From: CAZCVI01 sp964502145
GTDB lineage: Bacteria > Acidobacteriota > Aminicenantia > UBA2199
Direction of reading: 5' to 3'
Assembly (NCBI GenBank): GCA_964502145.1
Contig: CAZCVI010000057.1
Location: 1 to 48,090, forward strand
Length of the DNA: 48,090 nt
Shown here: positions 33,437-41,065 of the stretch, in pieces
Position numbering within the stretch: the stretch's first letter is position 1
Layout: each line of letters opens with the position of its first letter
Notes under the pieces: generated by a model
The model's database searches: none
Told to the model about the DNA's origin: nothing
What the model saw: only the letters and a program-made list of their open reading frames with translations
Position numbers and translations under genes: made by a program

Positions 33437-34516
33437 ATGATCTTTCCAGTGCCCCGCTTACTGCAATGGTATGCTGACAACCAGCGCGATCTCCCTTGGC
33501 GGCATAGCCTTGATATCTATACTGTCTGGGTCTCCGAGGTCATGTTGCAACAGACCCAGGTAGCCACTGTTATCCCTTATTATTTACGTTTTATCCAACG
33601 GTTTCCCACTATAACCAGCCTCGCGTTGGCTCCCGAACAGGAGGTCTTGAAATTGTGGGAGGGTCTTGGGTATTATTCCCGTGTCAGGAACCTGCACCGT
33701 GCGGCCCAGGAAGTGGTCGCCACTTTTGGCGGGGTAATCCCCGTGGACCCCGTTCTTTTTCGGCGCTTGCCCGGTATTGGCCCTTATATTGCCGCTGCCG
33801 TGTTGAGCATTGCCGCTGGAATACCCATGGCCGCAGTAGATGGTAATGTGATGCGGGTGTATGCCCGGTTTTGCAGTTTGGCCGAGGATATTTCTAAAAA
33901 CAGCACCCGCGATCTCATCACCGCTGAATTACAACAGATGATCCCAGCCACTGCCGCAGGAGATTTTACCCAGGCTTTCATGGAACTGGGCGCATTAGTT
34001 TGCACGCCCAAAACACCGCATTGTCCAACCTGTCCCCTAAATGAAGAATGCACGGCTTTTCAAAAGGGAACCGTGGACCTATATCCCTTTAAACCGGCGC
34101 GGGGAAAAATCCCGGCCTATGATGTGGCGGTTGGGATCATAGTTCAAAACGAGCGCTTCTATATTCAGAAACGTCCGTCAACCGGTCATCTGGGGGGTCT
34201 CTGGGAATTCCCTGGGGGCAAGGCAGAACCAGGAGAAACACCGGCTGAAACACTGTTACGGGAATGTCGCGAGGAATTGGGGGTCACGGTGGAAATAGTT
34301 CAGGAATTGGCCGTGGTGTACCATGCCTACAGTCATTTTAAGATTTGTATGCGCGTGTTCATTTGTGGGCTTAAGGGGCAGCAGGTAATTCAGCCGGAAG
34401 GCCATGAGTATCGTTGGATTACTATCGCTCAATTGGATGAATACCCTTTTCCCGGGGCCAATCACAAATTCTTTCCCCGTCTCAGGGAGTTTTTTCATCC
34501 AGTACGTTCCGAATAA
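33437..34516 (+). CDS. mutY: A/G-specific adenine glycosylase with intact Nudix box
   Basis: Removes adenine mispaired with 8-oxoguanine. 359 residues: HhH-GPD domain with the catalytic Glu34 (SEVMLQQTQV), hairpin LPGIGPYIAAAV (111-122) and Asp135 (VDGNVMR). The [4Fe-4S] ligands are Cys189, 196, 199 and 205 (C-x6-C-x2-C-x5-C). The C-terminal domain, which in MutY recognises 8-oxoG and usually has a degenerate Nudix motif, here keeps the full GX5EX7REUXEEXGU pattern at 261-283. There is only a weak GGAA upstream of the ATG. The 3' end overlaps the convergent kinase gene by 35 bases. Confidence 0.95.
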   Translation: MIFPVPRLLQWYADNQRDLPWRHSLDIYTVWVSEVMLQQTQVATVIPYYLRFIQRFPTITSLALAPEQEVLKLWEGLGYYSRVRNLHRAAQEVVATFGGVIPVDPVLFRRLPGIGPYIAAAVLSIAAGIPMAAVDGNVMRVYARFCSLAEDISKNSTRDLITAELQQMIPATAAGDFTQAFMELGALVCTPKTPHCPTCPLNEECTAFQKGTVDLYPFKPARGKIPAYDVAVGIIVQNERFYIQKRPSTGHLGGLWEFPGGKAEPGETPAETLLRECREELGVTVEIVQELAVVYHAYSHFKICMRVFICGLKGQQVIQPEGHEYRWITIAQLDEYPFPGANHKFFPRLREFFHPVRSE

Positions 34517-36539
34517 TCGTCGCCAGTTTACTTGTGACCATCGGTTTCATGACAAAACCTTTGAACCCCAGTTTTTTTGCTTTCGCCTCGTTCATCATCT
34601 CGCTGAAACCCGTGAAGAGGATGAGGGAGATATCCGGTCTGATGGCCAGTAGTTTTTGTCCCAGTTCCGTGCCGGACATATTGGGCATGGACATATCCGT
34701 GATGACCAGTTGGAAGTCGTCCGGGTGTGCTTGGAAAGCGTGTAGCGCGTCTTTGGCATTGGTGAAGGCCGTTACCCGATATCCCAGCCGTGTCAGTACC
34801 TGTTGGCCCATGTCTGCCAGTAGTTCCTCGTCATCCAGCAGTAAGATATGTTCATTATTGCCCATAGGAATGGTGATTGGCTCAGCAATGGGGGTATCAT
34901 TGGCCTGCTGGATAACAGGGAAATAAATCTGGAAGCAAGTGCCTTTTCCCGGCTCGCTGTCCACCGTGATGTGCCCATTGTGGCTGATTACAATACCGTG
35001 AACTACGGAGAGTCCCAGGCCTGTGCCTTCCCCCTTCTTTTTTGTTGTGAAGTAGGGATCGAATATCCGTTCCAGCACCGCTTTATTCATACCGTGGCCC
35101 GTATCGCGGACTTCCATGAGAATGTAGTCTTCTTGATCGGGTTGGGAAATCTCGGAGGGGGGTGGTGAATATTTGACTTGTTTGACCGTGACTTCCAGTG
35201 TGCCGCCGTTTTTGCGCATCGCGTGATAGGAGTTGGTGCATAGGTTCATCATCACTTGGTGGACCTGCGTGGGGTCAGCCATTACCGTACCGCAGGTATC
35301 GTTGATTTCAGTGCGAATCTGGATCGATTTAGGAATAGTGGCTTCCAGTAGTTTAATCGCTTCCCAGGCCAGTTTTTGGATTTGTATTGGTTTTCGTTCC
35401 CCGGTGCCCTGGCGGCTGAAGGCCAGGATTTGTTTGACCAGTTCTTTCGCCCGATTACCTGCTTTGAGCACATGTTGCACCATCGGGTTGGCCGGGTTAT
35501 CCGCTGGGATGATCTCTACCGCCATTTCCGAATACCCGATGATTGCTGCCAGGATATTGTTGAAGTCGTGGGCAATACCACCCGCCAGCGTGCCGATTGC
35601 TTCCATGCGTTGCACTTCTCGCAGTTGGTTCATCAGTTTCAGTTGTTCTTGTTCCGCTTTTTTTTGTTTCGTGATGTCCACGGCCAGGCCTTCGATGATC
35701 ATGTCATCGCTTTCCGTCCACCGTCCAATAGAACGGTCCGAGAACCAGTGCCACTCGCCGGTAGCATCTTTGATGCGGTATTCCAGGTCAAAATCCGTAC
35801 CCACTTTAAAAAGATCGATAGCTTCATCCACTTTCCCGATATCCTCCGGGTGAATACAATCATGCCACAAAGAGGGCGATTCGTAAAAATGAATAAGAGG
35901 GTACTTGAGTATCGTGGCCACCCGTTGGGAATAGAAACGTCCCCCCCGTTTAACGGAGAACTGGTAAAGCATACCGGGGATTTCTTCCAGCAGTCGTTTG
36001 TACTGGGCCTCGCTTTTTTGCAGGTCAACGGTGCGTTCTTGGATGTATTTTTCCAATTGCTCGTGCGTTTCTTGAAGTTTTTTCTCCCACTTTTTTCGTT
36101 CTGTGATATCCCTGGTAATAGAGATAACTGTCATTTCGCCCTCGATAGGAATCACGTGGGCGTGGATTTCTACCGGGATATGTTTTCCGTCTTTGGCTAC
36201 ATGAACGGCTTCTGTCAGCATCTCCTTTTTTTCTAGCAATTCTTGTATCAGTGCTGGGATATTGACATCCAGTCCCGGTGCATTAATTTCCATGGGCGAC
36301 ATATTTAACAACTCTTCCCTGGTATATCCCAATCTTGAACAGGCAATATTGTTGACTTCCAAGAAGGTTCCCAGTTCGTCTGGAGCTCCTATCCGATGCA
36401 CGAATATTGCATCGCCAATCCCTTCAAACAGTGTCCGATAGCGTTCTTTTTCTCGTTGTGCAGCTTTTTCCACCTCGTTGGCTTTGCATTCCAGTTCCCT
36501 GACTTGTTGTTCCAGTTCTTCGTAAGTGGGTTTGTTCAT
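34482..36539 (-). CDS. PAS-PAS hybrid histidine kinase with receiver domain
   Basis: 685 residues, no membrane segments. Coiled coil (5-35), PAS (about 38-148), second PAS with PAC (about 180-292), HisKA with phospho-acceptor His324 (GGIAHDFNN), HATPase_c with N-box MMNLCTNSYHA (about 431), G1 DTGHGM and G2 GTGLGLSVVHG, then a receiver domain (about 564-680) with Asp615 (VITDMSMP) and Lys in VMKP. This NtrB-like kinase plus receiver layout fits a phosphorelay; the output protein is not adjacent. A ribosome site is not obvious before the ATG. Confidence 0.94.
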   Translation of the reverse strand: MNKPTYEELEQQVRELECKANEVEKAAQREKERYRTLFEGIGDAIFVHRIGAPDELGTFLEVNNIACSRLGYTREELLNMSPMEINAPGLDVNIPALIQELLEKKEMLTEAVHVAKDGKHIPVEIHAHVIPIEGEMTVISITRDITERKKWEKKLQETHEQLEKYIQERTVDLQKSEAQYKRLLEEIPGMLYQFSVKRGGRFYSQRVATILKYPLIHFYESPSLWHDCIHPEDIGKVDEAIDLFKVGTDFDLEYRIKDATGEWHWFSDRSIGRWTESDDMIIEGLAVDITKQKKAEQEQLKLMNQLREVQRMEAIGTLAGGIAHDFNNILAAIIGYSEMAVEIIPADNPANPMVQHVLKAGNRAKELVKQILAFSRQGTGERKPIQIQKLAWEAIKLLEATIPKSIQIRTEINDTCGTVMADPTQVHQVMMNLCTNSYHAMRKNGGTLEVTVKQVKYSPPPSEISQPDQEDYILMEVRDTGHGMNKAVLERIFDPYFTTKKKGEGTGLGLSVVHGIVISHNGHITVDSEPGKGTCFQIYFPVIQQANDTPIAEPITIPMGNNEHILLLDDEELLADMGQQVLTRLGYRVTAFTNAKDALHAFQAHPDDFQLVITDMSMPNMSGTELGQKLLAIRPDISLILFTGFSEMMNEAKAKKLGFKGFVMKPMVTSKLATIIRNVLDEKTP

Positions 36540-36631
36540 CGTTATATTTTAACTTTTCTCCGATTAAAGTATTATTTTACAGGAAACAGGAATGGTATGC
36601 AATGGGAATATAAATTTTTTTAAATCCCAGT

Positions 36632-36659
36632 CGCCCCCCATCCGGGAGTGGGGGGGGCG
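36632..36659. terminator. GC-rich hairpin between the secreted-protein and kinase genes
   Basis: CGCCCCCC pairs with GGGGGGGCG across an ATCCGGGAGT loop, 19 bases after the secreted protein's stop (minus strand). No T-run follows in that direction, so it may be a weak or assisted terminator. Confidence 0.4.
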
Positions 36660-36677
36660 TCTGGTCTTTTGTTTTGT

Positions 36678-37556
36678 TTAATGCGTGATCATTGAATTGA
36701 TATCCATGCCGTTGCGGTCTTTTCTGTTGTTGTTTTGATTGCAATCGTCATTCGCTTTATTTGCATCCATATAAATATCTGGGTCCAGCAAGATTTGCAG
36801 GCGATAATTCGGTGGGAATTCGCCCTCGCTTGGCGAGGAGCTGTCCCAATCGCGTTCATAAGTCAATTGCATGGTAGCACCTGCTGCCAGATTGATGATT
36901 GCTTGGTGGGCCAATTCCCGGCCAGAAGCAGCCCCGGCGGGTATTTCATAAAGGTAGGCTGCTGCTTGGTTCGGACCCGAATTAAATGGTCCGGCGCCGA
37001 TATTTTTAATGTAGCCTGTGATCTTGATGCGTTTTTTGAATTGCGTGTAACTGCGCACGATGTCAAAACGGATTTCAAAAGCGGCTGGGTCAGGGCAGGC
37101 ATAGGGGGCGATTTGGCCCGGATCGATCTTGCCGGGTTTGATAATTACCCCGGGCTTGATTGTCAATGCTGGATTGTCGCATTGTAACTTAAAAATCCCC
37201 TTTTCCGATATCATGGGGATCGGTTCCAGAATTTCAATCGCTTGCCACTCCGTGTACTCTTTACCCGCTCCACCCAGTGTCCAGGTTGTTTGTACCCGTA
37301 GCGTTCCTGGTTTTTTAAAGTTAAGCATTTGAACCGGTGCAATCGCCCCGTCACTACGCTTCCATTGGTACTTGACTACACCTGCCGCATTGGAAGTAAT
37401 CGACCCGGTGAACGTGAACATTTTGGGACATTGTCCTTTAAATTCAGTCGGATTAACTACTACCTTGATGTTGGTGACATTCGCTGTTAATTCGCCAGTC
37501 AACAGCCATGAAGCCAAGAGCAGCATAACGCTTAAATAAACAATATGATGTTTCAT
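36678..37556 (-). CDS. secreted protein with a CARDB-like C-terminal domain
   Basis: 292 residues from the ATG at 37556, chosen because AAGGAGGA is 8 bases upstream. Signal peptide MKHHIVYLSVMLLLASWLLT, cleavage near residue 27. Residues 28-125 form a beta-sandwich-like region (NPTEFKGQCPKMFTFTGSIT...GVVKYQWKRSDGA), and 170-290 resemble CARDB adhesion-type domains (KITGYIKNIGAGPFNSGPNQ; LAAGATMQLTYERDW; YRLQILLDPD), ending in an Asn/Asp-rich DANKANDDCNQNNN stretch that could bind calcium. Extracellular or periplasmic; partner unknown. Confidence 0.8.
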   Translation of the reverse strand: MKHHIVYLSVMLLLASWLLTGELTANVTNIKVVVNPTEFKGQCPKMFTFTGSITSNAAGVVKYQWKRSDGAIAPVQMLNFKKPGTLRVQTTWTLGGAGKEYTEWQAIEILEPIPMISEKGIFKLQCDNPALTIKPGVIIKPGKIDPGQIAPYACPDPAAFEIRFDIVRSYTQFKKRIKITGYIKNIGAGPFNSGPNQAAAYLYEIPAGAASGRELAHQAIINLAAGATMQLTYERDWDSSSPSEGEFPPNYRLQILLDPDIYMDANKANDDCNQNNNRKDRNGMDINSMITH

Positions 37557-37657
37557 TTTTATTCCTCCTTGATTTTTGTTCATTAATATATTCATTAATA
37601 TATTCATCATGTTTTTTAAATATAAGAAAACCAATGCTGTCTCATTTAAATTTTTTT

Positions 37658-37686
37658 TTGCTTTCTTACAGCGGATGGTTTATAAT
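37658..37686 (+). promoter_or_regulatory. promoter of the sigma-factor gene
   Basis: TTGCTT (37658-37663), 17-nt spacer, perfect TATAAT (37681-37686), 25 bases before the ATG at 37711. Confidence 0.6.
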
Positions 37687-37710
37687 GTTGAACTGGAATA
37701 ATGGATTGAA

Positions 37711-38577
37711 ATGAATAGGCGAATAGATGGGTATCAAGAAATAATCAATCAACACTTGCCCTTGATCGAAAGGCAGTGTTTTAAAGCCGTGCGGATGCAA
37801 TTGAAGTCTACCAGTTACCCGAACAACGGGGAGAGTCTCTTGGTGAATATTGAAAACGAAGCGCTTTCATTGTCCAACCAGGTACTGGACGTCTTGCAAC
37901 GGGAAAATTACCGCGTGTTGCGCCAGTTCAAGGGCGATGCCAAATTAAGCACCTATATCACGGCTATTATAGCGCGCCAAGCCGTGGATATGGTCCGTAA
38001 AAAACTGGGTCGAAACCGCGAAAAAGAACGGGCCCAAAAGTTCGGTGTACTTGGTATCAAGATTCATGAATACCTCTATGTACAAGGTTGTTCCATCGCT
38101 GAAATCCAGACCCGCTTGGCCAAGGAAGCAGGTTTTAATTCATCCCTTTCCGACCTTCAGGAAATAATCGATAAAATAAGGGGACACCGCTTGGAACCGG
38201 GTAATCTTGACGGGGATTCCCCGGTTAAAGAGGGCACCAGCCGTTATTCACACCAAGATGGCAGCACGGAGGAAGAAACAGAACTTATTATTGCCGATAC
38301 CCACAGCGACCCGGGGAAGCTTTTGATCGAAGCACAACGGCAAGAAAAAGTGCGTGTAGCGGTGAAAACTCTGATCGACTGTTTGAATGGGGAAGAGAGA
38401 CTGTTGCTTAAGATGCGTTTCCCTGTGGCTGAAGAAGAGAAACCCGGTAGCGTGGGAAAAATTGCAGCTCTACTCAATATCACTGAAAAAGCCGCTTATA
38501 AAAGAATCGCCAGGGTCCTAAAAAAATGCCAGGACTTGCTGGCACAACAGGGAGTGAGCCGTGATGATTTACTGTAG
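37711..38577 (+). CDS. ECF-like RNA polymerase sigma factor
   Basis: 288 residues. Region 2 is about 14-99, with VLRQFKGDAKLSTYITAIIA and RQAVDMVRKK matching the -10-binding helices of sigma-70 proteins. Region 4 is about 215-280 (LNGEERLLLKMRFP...IAALLNITEKAAYKRIARVL), the -35-binding HTH. Between them lies an unusually long linker of more than 100 residues, whereas ECF factors usually total 170-200. It is followed 101 bases later by a gene with a zinc-finger anti-sigma layout, so the pair probably forms a signal-responsive sigma/anti-sigma unit. No strong ribosome site is seen. Confidence 0.82.
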   Translation: MNRRIDGYQEIINQHLPLIERQCFKAVRMQLKSTSYPNNGESLLVNIENEALSLSNQVLDVLQRENYRVLRQFKGDAKLSTYITAIIARQAVDMVRKKLGRNREKERAQKFGVLGIKIHEYLYVQGCSIAEIQTRLAKEAGFNSSLSDLQEIIDKIRGHRLEPGNLDGDSPVKEGTSRYSHQDGSTEEETELIIADTHSDPGKLLIEAQRQEKVRVAVKTLIDCLNGEERLLLKMRFPVAEEEKPGSVGKIAALLNITEKAAYKRIARVLKKCQDLLAQQGVSRDDLL

Positions 38578-38678
38578 ATTTAATGTCGATTTAATGGGAT
38601 TAATAATATGCCTGCCTGTTGGAAACGGCGAAAAAATCCGGTTTGGCCGACTAATAAAAAATAGTGTGGTGAAGAAAT

Positions 38679-40109
38679 ATGAAGAAGGATAAATATAAAT
38701 GGACACTGCCCCAGGTGGACGTGCCGGACAGCCCAGATATGGCTGAACAGGAACGGTTTGGGCTTGTTTTGGCGGATAGGTTGAACTGCCAGGATAATGC
38801 TTCCGAGGCCTGCCTCTCCGCTGAGGAGATGGCCGTGCTTTTGGAGGGACGTGCTAACGCAACCAACAAGGATCGCTTACTGGCGCATCTTGCTTCTTGT
38901 GAAACCTGTTATAAAGTCTATCTACTGGCCGCTGATTTGCATGAGGATGAAGTAAAGGGCCGGGAAGCGAGGGGGAAACGGTTGATTTTCTTTAGACCTT
39001 TGGCGTTGGCAGCCAGTCTGTTTATTATGGTTTTCTTCCTGTATATTTTTTATCAGAGCAATGAAATCCCCAAAACCTCGCAGCAGTATATGGAAGTTAC
39101 TCAACCCACGGTGGCCGATCAGGTGGCGCCAGCACCAGCCGCGAAAACGGCCACGGCAACAGTCTTCAAAGATGATGAAGAGGAGGGGCGAGCGCCGCTG
39201 ACTGAAATGGAAAGTGCGGGTGGTGCGGGTATGCCACCGGGTCCAGAGGTACGTGCCAGAGTGGCGGAGCAGCCTGCAAAATCATTGGCTGTGGCCGGGG
39301 TGCAGAAACCGGTGGAAAAAGATATCGCGAGCACTAAAAAAGATGAGGCAGACTCCCTTGATAAGAAAGGGGATGTGGCGGCGAATGTTTCTGTGGATGG
39401 TTTGGTCGAGGCGAAAGAGAGGGCGGTTGTTCGTCATGAAGAAAAAAAAGCAGCCACTGTGGCGGGCAAAATGAAACGGGAATCAACGGTCGCGCCGCGT
39501 TTTCAAAGTCAGAAACAGGCGCAACTGCCAGTTAATGTGAATGTTCAGCAGAATGTGGCCCGGACACAGGTGCTGCAAGAACCCGCACCGTCTGAAGCCC
39601 AGCAAACTGGTTCAGTGGTTGGTGTGCAGCAGAAGTTGCAGGAAGAATCCACCGTGGTCGCTCGTATTGAGCAACTGAACCGTTTCGCACGATCTTCACG
39701 GGCTGATATGAATGCCTCGCAGTTGTTGGCTTTATTTAGCGAAACCATGGCGTTGGTCAATCAATTAAAAGAAGCGGAAGAAGTGACAGCTCCCGGTTCT
39801 TTATCCCGGTTCCAGCCTTTAATCAAGGTTGTTTTGTCTGGTCAGAGCGTTGTTGTTTTTCCCAATATCGATTATTTTTTGTCCATCAGTCAGCCCGGTA
39901 GTGTGGCCAATCAGTTCTTTAATCTGACTTTATCCGGTTGGTGTGATAGGGCCGGGCAGTGTTATAGGAAGGATGGTTTGGTCCCTGATTGGGAGAATAA
40001 ATTAGTGAAACGTTTGGAACTGTTGCAAGACTGGGAAAGCTTATATCCGCTATTAACTGGCGCATTTAAAGAAATCGCCACTTGCACTATCCAGCGTTTG
40101 CAGAAGTAA
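38679..40109 (+). CDS. putative transmembrane anti-sigma factor
   Basis: 476 residues. The N-terminal 80 residues include a zf-HC2-like zinc finger (His70-x3-Cys74-x2-Cys77 in LAHLASCETCYKVY), the domain that sequesters ECF sigma factors in the cytoplasm. One membrane helix lies at about 104-126 (FFRPLALAASLFIMVFFLYI). The periplasmic part starts with a long low-complexity Ala/Val/Lys/Glu/Gln stretch (about 130-330) and ends in a folded domain (about 340-476) without a recognised family. Its position directly after the sigma gene supports the call. Confidence 0.78.
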   Translation: MKKDKYKWTLPQVDVPDSPDMAEQERFGLVLADRLNCQDNASEACLSAEEMAVLLEGRANATNKDRLLAHLASCETCYKVYLLAADLHEDEVKGREARGKRLIFFRPLALAASLFIMVFFLYIFYQSNEIPKTSQQYMEVTQPTVADQVAPAPAAKTATATVFKDDEEEGRAPLTEMESAGGAGMPPGPEVRARVAEQPAKSLAVAGVQKPVEKDIASTKKDEADSLDKKGDVAANVSVDGLVEAKERAVVRHEEKKAATVAGKMKRESTVAPRFQSQKQAQLPVNVNVQQNVARTQVLQEPAPSEAQQTGSVVGVQQKLQEESTVVARIEQLNRFARSSRADMNASQLLALFSETMALVNQLKEAEEVTAPGSLSRFQPLIKVVLSGQSVVVFPNIDYFLSISQPGSVANQFFNLTLSGWCDRAGQCYRKDGLVPDWENKLVKRLELLQDWESLYPLLTGAFKEIATCTIQRLQK

Positions 40110-40137
40110 TTTATAAAAAGCACGCGATATAATCTGG

Positions 40138-40270
40138 CAAGCTGGACTTACTGGACGATCTGGACTTACTGGACAAGCTGGACAAAAATCAAAGGTTTTA
40201 GAAAGTCCAGTTAGTCCAGTAAGTCCACAATGTCCAGTCTTTTCTGAATTTTGATGGTGAATCCAAGTTA
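40138..40270. repeat. 9-nt-periodic hairpin element (CTGGAC type), copy 4
   Basis: Five left units from 40142 (CTGGACTTA, CTGGACGAT, CTGGACTTA, CTGGACAAG, CTGGACAAA), an AT-rich loop containing AAATCAAAGGTTTTA, right units from 40205 (GTCCAGTTA, GTCCAGTAA, GTCCACAAT, GTCCAG) and the flank TTTGATGGTGAATCCAAG. It lies between convergent genes. Confidence 0.9.
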
Positions 40271-40320
40271 CTTACCCCCAAGCCTTTCACGAAAGGGTCT
40301 TTTGCCGATGGAGTCAGGTT

Positions 40321-40560
40321 TTATTCCTTGATCTTGCCCAGCAGGAGTTTGATGTCGTTAATATCGTTGAGGTCTACCGATTGGATGGCCTCTACATTCT
40401 TCTTTTGGATTTCGTCGAAGACTTCTTTTCTGAATATCGAGTGGGTTTTAGGGGCTGAGATGCCCAGCTCTACTGAATTCTTCCCCATCTTCAGGATTTT
40501 TATCTCTATATTATTACCGATGACAATGCTTTGGTCTTTTTTTCTTGTTAGTACTAACAT
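40321..40560 (-). CDS. csrA: carbon storage regulator CsrA
   Basis: RNA-binding post-transcriptional regulator that usually blocks ribosome access at GGA-containing leaders. 79 residues starting MLVLTRKKDQSIVIGNNIEI, with the conserved core VELGISAPKTHSIFRKEVFDEIQ. It is longer at the C-terminus than E. coli CsrA (61 residues), as in many flagellated non-gammaproteobacteria. One base separates it from the fliW stop and there is no ribosome site of its own, so translation is likely coupled. FliW is expected to bind and inactivate CsrA. Confidence 0.95.
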   Translation of the reverse strand: MLVLTRKKDQSIVIGNNIEIKILKMGKNSVELGISAPKTHSIFRKEVFDEIQKKNVEAIQSVDLNDINDIKLLLGKIKE

Positions 40561-40561
40561 G

Positions 40562-41029
40562 TTATTTTGTGTTAAAAATGTTGGCTGCGTCTGGCTCTGA
40601 AGAAACAGACCTCATTAACGGTTCTTCTACGCTGTAGTCATCGTTTTGAAGAATGATCTGAAGCGCTTTTTTAGTGTGGATGTTGATCAGTATCGGAGCT
40701 TTTAGGTTCACTGTGATGTTTTCGATTTTTTTCGCGAAGATAACAATCGCCAGCAATGAAAAATCATCTTCACTCATGATATCAATTGCATTCAGGTCGT
40801 CTTTGTGGATATCGAAACGATACTCTTTTTCCACCATCATGGGATTAATCACTACCAGAACAAATGCCGGATCATCCACCGATTGCAAATAACTGAAAGG
40901 TTTGAAATCTTCCTTTTCAATCAGGATGAAATTCTTCTTCTCGGGAATCCCGATCAATCCTTCGTCGAAACGAATGATGTTGTCACTTGCATATTCGATA
41001 ATTCCTAATAATTTTGAATTTATCTCCAT
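40562..41029 (-). CDS. fliW: flagellar assembly factor FliW
   Basis: 155 residues with the family opening (YASDNIIRFDEGLIGIPEKKNFILIE), LQSVDDPAFVLVVINP and a terminal hydrophobic segment (LNLKAPILINIHTKKALQIIL-type). FliW antagonises CsrA and is itself titrated by flagellin, coupling flagellin synthesis to assembly. No flagellin gene is in this window. The ATG follows ATGGAGCATAA; both that ribosome site and the start contain AUGGA, the core CsrA-binding word. Confidence 0.95.
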   Translation of the reverse strand: MEINSKLLGIIEYASDNIIRFDEGLIGIPEKKNFILIEKEDFKPFSYLQSVDDPAFVLVVINPMMVEKEYRFDIHKDDLNAIDIMSEDDFSLLAIVIFAKKIENITVNLKAPILINIHTKKALQIILQNDDYSVEEPLMRSVSSEPDAANIFNTK

Positions 41030-41040
41030 TTATGCTCCAT
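41024..41040 (-). promoter_or_regulatory. paired AUGGAG words at the fliW ribosome site, candidate CsrA target
   Basis: ATGGAG occurs at 41040-41035 (Shine-Dalgarno) and again at 41029-41024 (start codon), 11 nt apart. The canonical CsrA core is ANGGA, so CsrA dimers could block fliW-csrA translation. This is an inference from the motif only. Confidence 0.35.
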
Positions 41041-41065
41041 TTATGGCCTCTAAGTCGTGATTATA

